A stretch of 64,000 bases of DNA from Microbacterium dextranolyticum. Its GTDB lineage: Bacteria; Actinomycetota; Actinomycetes; Actinomycetales; Microbacteriaceae. The notes beneath the pieces are model-generated. The model did not search any database. It had not been told where the DNA came from and worked only from the letters and a program-made list of their open reading frames with translations. Location: assembly GCF_016907295.1 (NCBI RefSeq), contig NZ_JAFBBR010000001.1, forward strand, positions 2,976,001-3,040,000. The letters run 5' to 3'. A program made the position numbers and the translations under genes. Positions 1 to 7,152 of the stretch are shown one piece after another (positions within the stretch are counted from its first letter, which is position 1; every line of letters begins with the position of its first letter).

Positions 1-40
1 CGCGGATGCCACGGCATCCGCAACTCGGCGCCTTCGAACC
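1..40. repeat. Palindromic intergenic repeat, copy 1 (truncated by window edge)
   Basis: Right half of a palindrome whose arms carry GGATGCC and GGCATCC followed by TCGGCGCCTTCGAACC. Four further copies lie at 1221, 2344, 2446 and 3349. All five are between genes. The left arm lies outside the window. Confidence 0.7.
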
Positions 41-80
41 CGCACACGATGCACCTCTTGCCCCTCAGCAGCGTGCTGCA

Positions 81-111
81 TATCGTTTATCGATAACAAC
101 GATTAACGATA
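81..111. promoter_or_regulatory. Operator-like inverted repeat before the DUF2975/XRE operon
   Basis: TATCGTTTATCG (81-92) and CGATTAACGATA (100-111) are inverted repeats matching at 11 of 12 positions around a 7-base spacer. The block is AT-rich in a GC-rich genome and abuts the AGGGAG ribosome site and GTG start at 122. It is a natural candidate for autoregulation by the XRE protein encoded second in this operon; that link is inferred. Confidence 0.55.
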
Positions 112-121
112 GGGAGAACCT

Positions 122-910
122 GTGGATGTCATCGGTTTGCTCGTCACCGCACTCGGCGCGATCGGGGTGATCGTGCTGGTCGCGGCGATCGCGCTCTCGC
201 CGCGCGCGAGGAAGGACTCCACGCCGAGTAACATCCGCAACGCCGGGATCGAAAGGAGGTCCGCGGTCGTCCGGCTCGCCGGCTGGGTCGGCGGGATCTG
301 GGCCACCGTGGCAGCCGCAGCGGCCGTCTATCTGGTCCTCACCATTCTGCTGGCGCCGTCGGTGCAGATCACGATCCCGGTGCAGACCTTCTGGCCGACT
401 CTTCCGGCAGGGGCGACCTACGAGGGAACCACGGCGGTCCGCGAGCAAGGCGGCTTCACCAACGCGCAGGTGACGCTGACCGGCCTTTCGTTCGGTGCCC
501 GCAGCGCATGGGCTCTCAGCCAGGCGCTCTGGTGCCTTATCCCCGGCGCCATTGCCGCGCTCGTCGCAATCGCCGCTTCCCGCTTGCAGCGCGGAGAGCC
601 GTTCACGCCGCTCCTCTCGCGGTTCACCACGGTGACCGCCGTCATTGTGGCGCTCGGCGGGATCGTCGCACAGCTGTCGGGTGACCTCGCCGGCACCGCA
701 GCCGCGGCCGAGCTCCTGCGGTGGTCCGGAGCAAACTACCCCGACATCCCCGTCTTCCCGGACTCCAGCATGTCCACCTGGCTGCCTCAACCCGGATCCA
801 ACGTCGAGATCGCTCTGTGGCCGCTCGCGGCAGGACTCGGCCTCGCCGCCCTGGCCGCCATGTTCCGTCACGGAGGGCACCTCCGCCGCGACACGGAAGG
901 CCTCGTATGA
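122..910 (+). CDS. DUF2975-like membrane protein
   Basis: Multi-pass membrane protein of 262 residues. Hydrophobic segments lie near residues 3-24, 56-80, about 140-155, 175-200 and 235-250, and a polar extracytoplasmic loop lies between the second and third. No catalytic motif is visible. The pairing with a tiny XRE regulator whose start overlaps this stop (ATGA at 907-910) is the usual layout of DUF2975 membrane proteins with YozG-type regulators, which is the basis of the name. The start is GTG at 122, chosen for the AGGGAG site 5 bases upstream. Cellular role unknown; possibly membrane stress or cell-surface homeostasis (inference). Confidence 0.7.
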   Translation: MDVIGLLVTALGAIGVIVLVAAIALSPRARKDSTPSNIRNAGIERRSAVVRLAGWVGGIWATVAAAAAVYLVLTILLAPSVQITIPVQTFWPTLPAGATYEGTTAVREQGGFTNAQVTLTGLSFGARSAWALSQALWCLIPGAIAALVAIAASRLQRGEPFTPLLSRFTTVTAVIVALGGIVAQLSGDLAGTAAAAELLRWSGANYPDIPVFPDSSMSTWLPQPGSNVEIALWPLAAGLGLAALAAMFRHGGHLRRDTEGLV

Positions 911-1140
911 GTCCGGCCGCGGAGGACGAAGAGTCCGCCGGCATCCACTGCCGGCTCGATGACCTCCTGATCGAGCGCGGGATGACCCTCACCCGACTGT
1001 CCGAACTCGTCGGCGTCTCGGTCGTCAACCTGTCGATCCTCAAGAACGACCGCGCACGCGCGATCCGCTACTCGACGCTGTCGGCCGTCTGCCGAGCGCT
1101 CGACTGCGAGGTCGGCGAGCTGCTCGTGCGCGCCGACTGA
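907..1140 (+). CDS. XRE-family helix-turn-helix regulator (YozG-like)
   Basis: 77 residues, essentially only a Cro/C1-type DNA-binding domain. The helix-turn-helix runs through about residues 15-70, with the recognition segment LSELVGVSVVNLSILKN followed by a conserved C-terminal helix containing CRALDCEVGELL. The ATG at 907 overlaps the stop of the membrane-protein gene by 4 bases, implying translational coupling. It probably binds the inverted repeat at 81-111 and controls its own operon. The family normally acts as a small dimeric repressor without an effector domain. Confidence 0.85.
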   Translation: MSPAAEDEESAGIHCRLDDLLIERGMTLTRLSELVGVSVVNLSILKNDRARAIRYSTLSAVCRALDCEVGELLVRAD

Positions 1141-1220
1141 GGCTTCGGCCCTCGCGTTACCCCCTCCCCTCTCTTCAGGGGCTCACCCTGCTCAAGGTCG
1201 TGAACGCCCTCTTCCTTCCG

Positions 1221-1281
1221 TCCGGAGGCGCCGAATCGCGGGTCGGATGCCCCGGCATCCGCACATCGGCGCCTCCGAACG
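1221..1281. repeat. Palindromic intergenic repeat, copy 2 (complete)
   Basis: Near-complete palindrome: TCCGGAGGCGCCGAATCGCG, then GGTCGGATGCC, a short centre, and GGCATCCGCACATCGGCGCC ending in TCCGAAC. It lies between two convergent genes, so the RNA hairpin could also stop transcription from either side. Confidence 0.8.
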
Positions 1282-1294
1282 GCCGCCCACGGCC

Positions 1295-2233
1295 TCACCG
1301 CGCCGCGGCCCCCAGCGCACGACCCACGCGCGCGATCAGGGCGCGCGGGTCGCGGAAGACGTCCGCCTTCGTCACCCGGATCACGCGCCAACCTGCGTCG
1401 ACGAGACGGTCCATGCGCGCGATATCGAGCGCCCACTGCGCCGGATCGGTGAGGTGATGCTCGCCCTCGTACTCGAGCGCGACGCGCGCCCGAGGGAACG
1501 CGAGATCCACCTGGGCAAGCCACCGGCCACCCTCGACGACGTCGACGTTCACCTCGGGCATGGGCAGGCCCGCGTCGATGATCGTCAGCCGCAGCCACGT
1601 CTCGGCCCGTGATCGCGAACGCGTGCTCACCCGCGGAATCGCGAGCCTCAGCCGATCGCGACCGATGCGCCGGCCCGCATCCAGCGCCTCCACGAGAAGA
1701 TCGACCGTCGCAAGGGCAGGAGGATCCGTGGCGTGGAGGGGCTCGCGTGCAGCGGCATCCGCCACCGCGACGAGGTCGTACGGATGCCGCAGCACCGAAG
1801 CGAGCATCGCCACGGTCGTCGCGGGCGTCGTCACGGCGACCCCGGTGCGCGGATGCGGCATCACCTCGGCGAGCGCAGGTCGCACCGTATGGCCCGTCAC
1901 ACCCACGCCCGCCGGGCCTCGGCGGGGCGCGAAGACGCACACGTCGAGGCCACCGGAATCGACGACGTGCAGGGGCAGCGGCATCCCCCACAGCACCGCG
2001 GCGGCGCCATGGCTGAAGAATTCGTGCTCCGTCATTCTCGGCGCATACTGCATGACCCGCGCGAGAAGTCGCCCCTCCGGGGTGCGCTGCTGCTCCCGCT
2101 CGAGGCTGCGCACTCCGTGGAACGGTCGGTCGAGGTCACGTGCACGCACGCGCGATGGCGTGACGCCCGCCGCGTAGGCGGTGCGCACAGAGAACGCAGC
2201 GCCCAAAGATGCCGGGAGAGGTCCGCGATTCAT
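1295..2233 (-). CDS. DUF559 (VSR-like endonuclease fold) protein
   Basis: 312 residues. The C-terminal third (about 210-310) is a DUF559 domain, a PD-(D/E)XK nuclease-fold relative of Vsr endonucleases, with VDLAFPRARVALEYEGEHH and a downstream DIARMDRLVDAGWRVIRVT segment. The first 200 residues lack a clear match and resemble the AbiEi-type region often joined to DUF559 in actinobacteria. The start at 2233 (ATG) is uncertain: an ATG at 2266 with a weak GGAAAG upstream is also in frame. It converges on the XRE gene and stands alone between repeat copies 2 and 3. Defence or repair roles are guesses for this family. Confidence 0.7.
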   Translation of the reverse strand: MNRGPLPASLGAAFSVRTAYAAGVTPSRVRARDLDRPFHGVRSLEREQQRTPEGRLLARVMQYAPRMTEHEFFSHGAAAVLWGMPLPLHVVDSGGLDVCVFAPRRGPAGVGVTGHTVRPALAEVMPHPRTGVAVTTPATTVAMLASVLRHPYDLVAVADAAAREPLHATDPPALATVDLLVEALDAGRRIGRDRLRLAIPRVSTRSRSRAETWLRLTIIDAGLPMPEVNVDVVEGGRWLAQVDLAFPRARVALEYEGEHHLTDPAQWALDIARMDRLVDAGWRVIRVTKADVFRDPRALIARVGRALGAAAR

Positions 2234-2343
2234 GGTGCCAGCGTGGAGTGTTGCGCGCCGTGGCATCCGACTTTCCACAGCATTCGGGGGCTTCTCGCGT
2301 GATCGCCTCGTTGTGGAGGAAAGGATGCCGCGGAGCGCCCCCG

Positions 2344-2405
2344 CTCGGCGGCGCCGATTCGCGGGTCCGACGCGGCCACACCCACAACTGGGCGCCTCCG
2401 AACTC
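2344..2405. repeat. Palindromic intergenic repeat, copy 3 (degenerate centre)
   Basis: Arms CGGCGGCGCCGATTCGCGGG and GGGCGCCTCCGAAC match copies 2 and 4, but the GGATGCC core is lost. With copy 4 it fills the 343-base gap between the DUF559 gene start and the lipoprotein gene end; I see no gene there. Confidence 0.65.
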
Positions 2406-2445
2406 GGGGGGAGGGAGCCTGCACCCGTGGGCTCACCGGTCGAGG

Positions 2446-2507
2446 TCTCGAAGGCGCCGATGCGCGGGTCGGATGCCTCCGCACCCGCAATTCGGCGCCT
2501 CTGAACC
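2446..2507. repeat. Palindromic intergenic repeat, copy 4
   Basis: Left arm CTCGAAGGCGCCGATGCGCG plus GGTCGGATGCC; right arm CCGCACCCGCAATTCGGCGC plus CTCTGAAC. Same orientation as copy 3 and about 100 bases from it. Confidence 0.75.
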
Positions 2508-2576
2508 CAGGCACCACGACCCAGGCGCCACAGCCCAGGCGCCACAGCCCGGGTCGCACCCGCGGGCGGGTCGCGC

Positions 2577-3299
2577 TCAGCCGAGGACGGGCACCGTGAC
2601 CGGGGTCGCGAACTGCGCGTCTCCGCCGCTCAGCACGACGCTCGCGCCGGCGCGTTCGACGCCCGCGACGCTGGCGAGGGCGACACGCGGAGCCATGTCC
2701 ATCGTGCACGGCCTATTCTCGGCGGGGGTCGCGAAGGTCACAGCGACGGTCGTCGGGGTGGATGCCACGGCATCCTGCACCACCGGGGCGCACGTCGACG
2801 ACCCCCACGTGAGGATCGCGATCAGGTCGCCACCCACCCACCCGGCGCTCGGCGCGTAGTCGGTCGCCTCGCCCGCCACCGCGCCGGCGATCCCCGTGAG
2901 TGTTGCCTGACCGCGGTGGCCCTGGCCTCCTGTGATGACGAGGTCGACACCCTTCGCCGGGTCCACACCCTCGGGCACGCCGACGAGGGTCGCGCGCGGC
3001 GCGAGGTCGGCCGTGCAGACACGGTCGGCGGGTCCGTCGTCGAGAGTGACGGCGAGCGAGCCGTCGGGCTGCAGCGCGACGTCGGACGCCATCGGCACGC
3101 AGGTGGATGACCCCCACGTGACCAGGGCGATCTGACGGCCGCCGTCGAGCCATCCTGCTTCGACCTGCACGGGCCCCGCCTCGGACGCGACGGGCGAACC
3201 CGACCCCGCCGGAGAGGCGGTCGTGGCGCACCCGGCGAGCGCGAGAACACCCGCAGCGACCAGGGTGAGAAGCGAAGCGGTGCGACGTGCGGTGTTCAT
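2577..3299 (-). CDS. Lipoprotein with two tandem homologous domains
   Basis: 240 residues with a lipobox (LALAGC, Cys24), so anchored on the outer face of the membrane. Residues about 45-125 and 150-226 are clearly duplicated: both contain TWGSSTC (61-67 and 164-170), a P-A-(D/E) turn and a CT(A/M)D(L/M)APR block with a second Cys (95 and 198). The paired cysteines (67/95 and 170/198) suggest one disulfide per domain. I do not recognise a named family. ATG at 3299 has an AAGGATG-type site just upstream; the gene appears monocistronic. Function unknown. Confidence 0.8.
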   Translation of the reverse strand: MNTARRTASLLTLVAAGVLALAGCATTASPAGSGSPVASEAGPVQVEAGWLDGGRQIALVTWGSSTCVPMASDVALQPDGSLAVTLDDGPADRVCTADLAPRATLVGVPEGVDPAKGVDLVITGGQGHRGQATLTGIAGAVAGEATDYAPSAGWVGGDLIAILTWGSSTCAPVVQDAVASTPTTVAVTFATPAENRPCTMDMAPRVALASVAGVERAGASVVLSGGDAQFATPVTVPVLG

Positions 3300-3348
3300 G
3301 AGGTCATCCTTGCTGTGCGGTCGAGTGCGGTGCGGGTGGCCGAGCGTC

Positions 3349-3407
3349 GGAAGCGTCGAGGTGCGGGTGCGTCGGCATCCGCCCCACGAATCGGCGCCTT
3401 CGAACCG
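3349..3407. repeat. Palindromic intergenic repeat, copy 5 (inverted orientation)
   Basis: Reads as the other copies on the minus strand: TTCGAAGGCGCCGATTCG, then GGCGGATGCCGACGCACCCG and a diverged last arm. It lies between the cls 3' end and the lipoprotein promoter. Confidence 0.7.
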
Positions 3408-3480
3408 GAGCGACATCCCACCCCGAGGGCGCCGACAGCACGGGCCCCACCATGGCAGTGTCGCGCCCGCCCGGTTCGTC

Positions 3481-4941
3481 TCATTGCAACGACGACGTGA
3501 GCCGGGCGATGTTGTCGAGCACGGTCGAGCGCAGTGGCTGCTTCATCCACTCCTCGAGCGTGAGCTCGCGGCTGAGAGATCGGTACTCGTCCTCGACCGC
3601 GCGCAGCTGACGTACGTACTCCTCGCCTCGCACCAGCAGCGAGATCTCGAGGTTGAGACCGAACGAGCGCATGTCCATGTTGCTCGAGCCGATCACCGCG
3701 ACCTCGTCGTCGATCGACATCGACTTCGAGTGCAGGATGTAGGGCTTCTTGTACATGAAGATCTTCACGCCGCCGCGCAGCAGCGCCTCGTAGTAGCTGC
3801 GCTGCGCGTGGTAGACCATGGCCTGGTCGCCCTCTTCCGAGACGAACAGTTCGACGTGCACGCCGCGCTGGCACGCGGTCTGGATCGCGAGCAGCAGGCC
3901 CTCGTCGGGCACGAAGTAGGGCGAGACGATGATGAGCTTCTCGCGCGCGGCGAATAGCAGCGACATGAACAGCTTGAGGTTGTTCTGGAACTCGAACCCG
4001 GGGCCCGACGGGATGATCTGGCAGTCCAGGTCGCCCGTTCCCGGCCGCACGTCGAAGACTTCGAGGTCTTCGACGATCTCGTCGGTCTCGCTGTACCAGT
4101 CGCTGAGGAAGACCGCGTTGATGGATGCCACGACGGGCCCGTCCACGCGGGTCATCATGTCGACCCAATGCAGGCCACGACGGATGTTCTTCGGCAGGTT
4201 GTAGGTCGAGTCGGTGACGTTCTGCGAGCCCGTGAATCCGACGACGCCGTCGACCACGAGAAGCTTGCGGTGGTTGCGGAGGTCGGGCCGGGTGTACGCA
4301 CCGCGGAAGGGTTGCACGGGCAGCATCAGGTGCCAGTCCGCGCCCATGGCGTCGAGGCGACGCAGCGTCTGCTTGTAGAACGGCTTGCCACGGTTGGCCC
4401 AGTGGTCCAGGAGCACCCGGACCTTCACGCCCCGCGCCGCCACCTCTTCCATGGCGGCGAAGAAGGTCTCGGTCGTGGCATCCGCCTGCAGGATGTAGAA
4501 CTCGACGTGCACGTAGCGGGTGGCCCCGCGGATGGCCTCGGCCATGGCGTCGATCGAGTCCTGGTAGCCCGAGATGAGGGTCGCCCCGTTGTCGCCCGAG
4601 ATCGGCATGGCCCCCAGATTGCGGTTGAGACGCACGACGGCGCGGAACCAGTGCGGCGCCCCGGGGCGGAGCGTGCCGAGGTCGAGGCCCCGGCTCATCT
4701 GGCGGATGGTCTCGTTGATGACCTCCTGCTCGCGGCGGCGCTTGCGGGGAAGACGCGGGTTCCCGATCAGCAGGAACAGCAGCACGCCGACGATGGGGAT
4801 GAAGTAGATCGCCAGCAGCCAGGCCATCGCCGCAGTGGGGCGCCGATTGCGCGGCACGAAGATGATGGCGAGGATGCGCACCGTCACGTCGAAGATGAAA
4901 ACAACGATGACCCAGGCGAGGGCCCACCCGGTCTGCTCCAC
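3481..4941 (-). CDS. cls: Cardiolipin synthase
   Basis: 486 residues with two N-terminal membrane helices (about 8-28 and 38-60) and two phospholipase D catalytic motifs: H224-x-K226-xxxx-D231 and H404-x-K406-xxxx-D411, each followed by the GS(Q/S)N element. This is the full bacterial Cls layout, which joins two phosphatidylglycerols (or PG with CDP-diacylglycerol) at the inner membrane face. Length is normal for the family. The start is GTG at 4941, preceded by AGGGGG at good spacing. A small membrane-protein gene lies 44 bases upstream on the same strand and may be cotranscribed. Confidence 0.93.
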   Translation of the reverse strand: MEQTGWALAWVIVVFIFDVTVRILAIIFVPRNRRPTAAMAWLLAIYFIPIVGVLLFLLIGNPRLPRKRRREQEVINETIRQMSRGLDLGTLRPGAPHWFRAVVRLNRNLGAMPISGDNGATLISGYQDSIDAMAEAIRGATRYVHVEFYILQADATTETFFAAMEEVAARGVKVRVLLDHWANRGKPFYKQTLRRLDAMGADWHLMLPVQPFRGAYTRPDLRNHRKLLVVDGVVGFTGSQNVTDSTYNLPKNIRRGLHWVDMMTRVDGPVVASINAVFLSDWYSETDEIVEDLEVFDVRPGTGDLDCQIIPSGPGFEFQNNLKLFMSLLFAAREKLIIVSPYFVPDEGLLLAIQTACQRGVHVELFVSEEGDQAMVYHAQRSYYEALLRGGVKIFMYKKPYILHSKSMSIDDEVAVIGSSNMDMRSFGLNLEISLLVRGEEYVRQLRAVEDEYRSLSRELTLEEWMKQPLRSTVLDNIARLTSSLQ

Positions 4942-4985
4942 GAATCCCCCTGCGCTGGTCGGCTCGGTTCAGCGTACCGTCAGCC

Positions 4986-5186
4986 TCAGACGGTGCGTCG
5001 TTCGCCGTCCACCGGCGGCAGTCCGCGCTTGGCGCGCTCTTCCGCCTCGACCCGTGAGTATGCGCGACGCTCGGAGCGGTCCATCCGCAGGATCGCCCGC
5101 ACGACGAAGACGAAGAGCCCGAGAACGACCACGGTGGGCAGCAGTGACCAGGCGACGGCAGCCCAATACGAGTCCATGGCATCCAT
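4986..5186 (-). CDS. Small single-pass membrane protein
   Basis: 66 residues: a hydrophobic helix at about 8-32 and a charged cytoplasmic tail (MDRSERRAYSRVEAEERAKR). It resembles the short transmembrane proteins often found beside PLD enzymes in actinobacteria, but no family function is established. Starts at 5186 and 5177 (both ATG) are possible. It is divergent from the DUF4192 gene and upstream of cls. Confidence 0.65.
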   Translation of the reverse strand: MDAMDSYWAAVAWSLLPTVVVLGLFVFVVRAILRMDRSERRAYSRVEAEERAKRGLPPVDGERRTV

Positions 5187-5196
5187 CGTACGGACG

Positions 5197-5205
5197 TTAT
5201 CCACA
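5197..5205 (+). promoter_or_regulatory. Isolated DnaA-box match
   Basis: TTATCCACA, a perfect consensus DnaA box, in the 93-base divergent intergenic region. It is single, with no cluster, AT-rich unwinding element or dnaA/dnaN neighbour, so it is not an origin. Possible DnaA titration or regulation, or chance. Confidence 0.25.
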
Positions 5206-5279
5206 AGGCGACGATTCGGCTTCCACAATCGCGCCCCGCAGGCCACGACACGATCGCCTGGCCGGGCACGCTCGTGCCC

Positions 5280-6425
5280 ATGTCGATCACCGTCAAGGCC
5301 GCCGATGCGGCACAGTTCCTCGCTCTCGTGCCGCGCCTGCTCGGCTGCACCCCGAACCGCAGCCTCGTGCTCGTGCCGATGTCCGGTAGTCGCAGTCTGG
5401 GCGCCATGCGCCTCGATCTGCCATCCGACGATCTGGCCGACGGCGTCGCGAGCGCTGCGATCGGCATGCTCTGCCGCATCGCCGACGTCGATGCGCTGGC
5501 CGCCGTCGTGTACACGGATGCCCCGATCGGACGCTCTCCCGACGGCGACGGGCCTCCGGCCCTTCCCGGCGCCACGCTCGTCGCGGCTCTCGCCGTGCGG
5601 GCGGATGCCTGCGGGTTGCGCCTCGTCGATGCGCTGACCGTGGCCCGCGACGGGTGGGGGTCGCATGAAGACCCCGCGCTGCCGCCCGGCGGACGCGCCC
5701 TCGACGACCTCCGCGTGCACGACACGACCGCGCGGCAGCTCGCGAGCGCGGGAATCACCGCCGACGGCGATCAGGCGTCGGGGGCGACTCTCCCCCGCGT
5801 CGAGGCGTCTGCGCGGCGCGCCGTGGCCCAGGCCTTCGCCTCACTCGCATCGGCACTGGAGGTCATCTGCGGCATCCCGTCCATGTCGGGGGCGGCGTCG
5901 CGGATCGACCCGGCGGCACTCGAGGCGGCGTGCGAGCTCGACGACCTGCCGACGCTGTTCGAGGATGCCCTGTCGTGGCATCCGGGCCCGTCGCCCATGC
6001 GCGCGGCGATGCTCGGCTGGTGCCTCTCGCGGCCGTCGCTGCGCGACATCGCCCTCGTGCAGTGGGCGACCGATCAGAACGGCGGCGACGTCGCGATGGA
6101 CGCGCAGCGGCGCTGGGAGGATGGCGCGGAGTACCCCGCCGATCTGGCGTCGGTGATGTGGGGCGAAGGGCCGCGACCCGACGCGGAGCGTCTCGAGGCG
6201 GCGCTCGCGATCGTGCGCGAGGTGGCGGCGCTCGTCCCGAAGAAGCAGCGCCCGGGGCCGCTCGCCCTGTGCGGGTGGCTGTCGTGGGCGCTGGGTCGCT
6301 CGTCGCATGCCGACCGGTATACGACGCTCGCCCTCGCGATCGACCGCCGCCACGGGCTCGCCGACATCGTGCGCTCGTTCGTGCGCGCCGGCCACCTGCC
6401 CGACTGGGCGTTCCGACAGCACTGA
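5280..6425 (+). CDS. DUF4192 domain protein
   Basis: 381 residues. The N-terminal region (MSITVKAADAAQFLALVPRL, then GCTPNRSLVLVP) is the hallmark of DUF4192, an actinobacterial family of unknown function. The remainder is helical, with ASALEVICGIPSMSG and RHGLADIVRSFVRAG segments typical of its C-terminal half. No signal peptide or membrane helix, so cytoplasmic. An in-frame GTG lies 6 bases upstream at 5274; ATG at 5280 gives the family-like start. It converges on the LysE-type gene with only 25 bases between stops. Confidence 0.85.
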   Translation: MSITVKAADAAQFLALVPRLLGCTPNRSLVLVPMSGSRSLGAMRLDLPSDDLADGVASAAIGMLCRIADVDALAAVVYTDAPIGRSPDGDGPPALPGATLVAALAVRADACGLRLVDALTVARDGWGSHEDPALPPGGRALDDLRVHDTTARQLASAGITADGDQASGATLPRVEASARRAVAQAFASLASALEVICGIPSMSGAASRIDPAALEAACELDDLPTLFEDALSWHPGPSPMRAAMLGWCLSRPSLRDIALVQWATDQNGGDVAMDAQRRWEDGAEYPADLASVMWGEGPRPDAERLEAALAIVREVAALVPKKQRPGPLALCGWLSWALGRSSHADRYTTLALAIDRRHGLADIVRSFVRAGHLPDWAFRQH

Positions 6426-6450
6426 GCGCGCTCGGCCTCGCGGTGAAACG

Positions 6451-7143
6451 TCAGTGCAGGAATGCGAGCAGAACGGCCACGGCGAGGAACAGGGCGCCGA
6501 ACACCCGATCGATCACGCGCTGGCCGCGGGCCGTGCGGGTGAAGCGCCGGAACCCCTGGGCCGCGAGAGCGAAGAAGCCCCACATGACGGCGATGTCGAC
6601 CGCGACGACGGTGACAGCCACCGCGACGTACTGCGACAGCAGCGGCTCGCCGGGACGGATGAACTGCGGCAGGAACGCCAGGAAGAAGACGATCGCCTTC
6701 GGGTTCAGGAGGTTCACCCATAGCCCGCGCCGGAACATCGACCAGCGCGACTCCATGACGACGCCGGGGCCTGCGGTGGTCGCCGTGGTTTCCTCGGCGC
6801 CCGCCATCTCGGGCGCAAGATCCGCGCGCGGGTCCGAGGCCGGCTCAGTAACGACAACCGGCCGCTGCAGAATCAGCCGGATGCCGAGGTACGCGAGATA
6901 CGCGGCGCCGGCGTAACGGATGATCGCGAACAGCACCGGCGACGACGCGACGAGCACGCCGACCCCGGCGGCGACGATCGCGATCAGCACGACGAGTGCC
7001 GCCTGCTGCCCGAGGATGCCCCAGATCGCCCGCCGGAACCCGTGCGTGAGCGAGTTGCCCATCGTGTTGATGGCACCGGCGCCCGGCGTGAAACTGATCA
7101 CGACGCACGCCGCCAGCAGCGTGAGCCACAGCGAGAACGCCAC
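6451..7143 (-). CDS. LysE/RhtB-family amino acid exporter
   Basis: 230 residues with about six hydrophobic helices. The N-terminus has the family motif region SFTPGAGAINTMGNSL, and TM segments at about 4-24, 38-62 and 66-86 precede a variable acidic loop (about 95-125). The family exports lysine, arginine, homoserine or other amino acids. The GTG start at 7143 sits 9 bases after the lysS stop, with no separate ribosome site visible, so it is probably translated from the lysS mRNA. Pairing with lysyl-tRNA synthetase hints at a cationic substrate, but this is inference. Confidence 0.85.
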   Translation of the reverse strand: MAFSLWLTLLAACVVISFTPGAGAINTMGNSLTHGFRRAIWGILGQQAALVVLIAIVAAGVGVLVASSPVLFAIIRYAGAAYLAYLGIRLILQRPVVVTEPASDPRADLAPEMAGAEETTATTAGPGVVMESRWSMFRRGLWVNLLNPKAIVFFLAFLPQFIRPGEPLLSQYVAVAVTVVAVDIAVMWGFFALAAQGFRRFTRTARGQRVIDRVFGALFLAVAVLLAFLH

Positions 7144-7152
7144 GCGCGGCCG

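Noticed and set aside
5197..5205. Consensus DnaA box as a replication origin
   Set aside because: Only one box, without a cluster, AT-rich element or dnaA/dnaN genes nearby.
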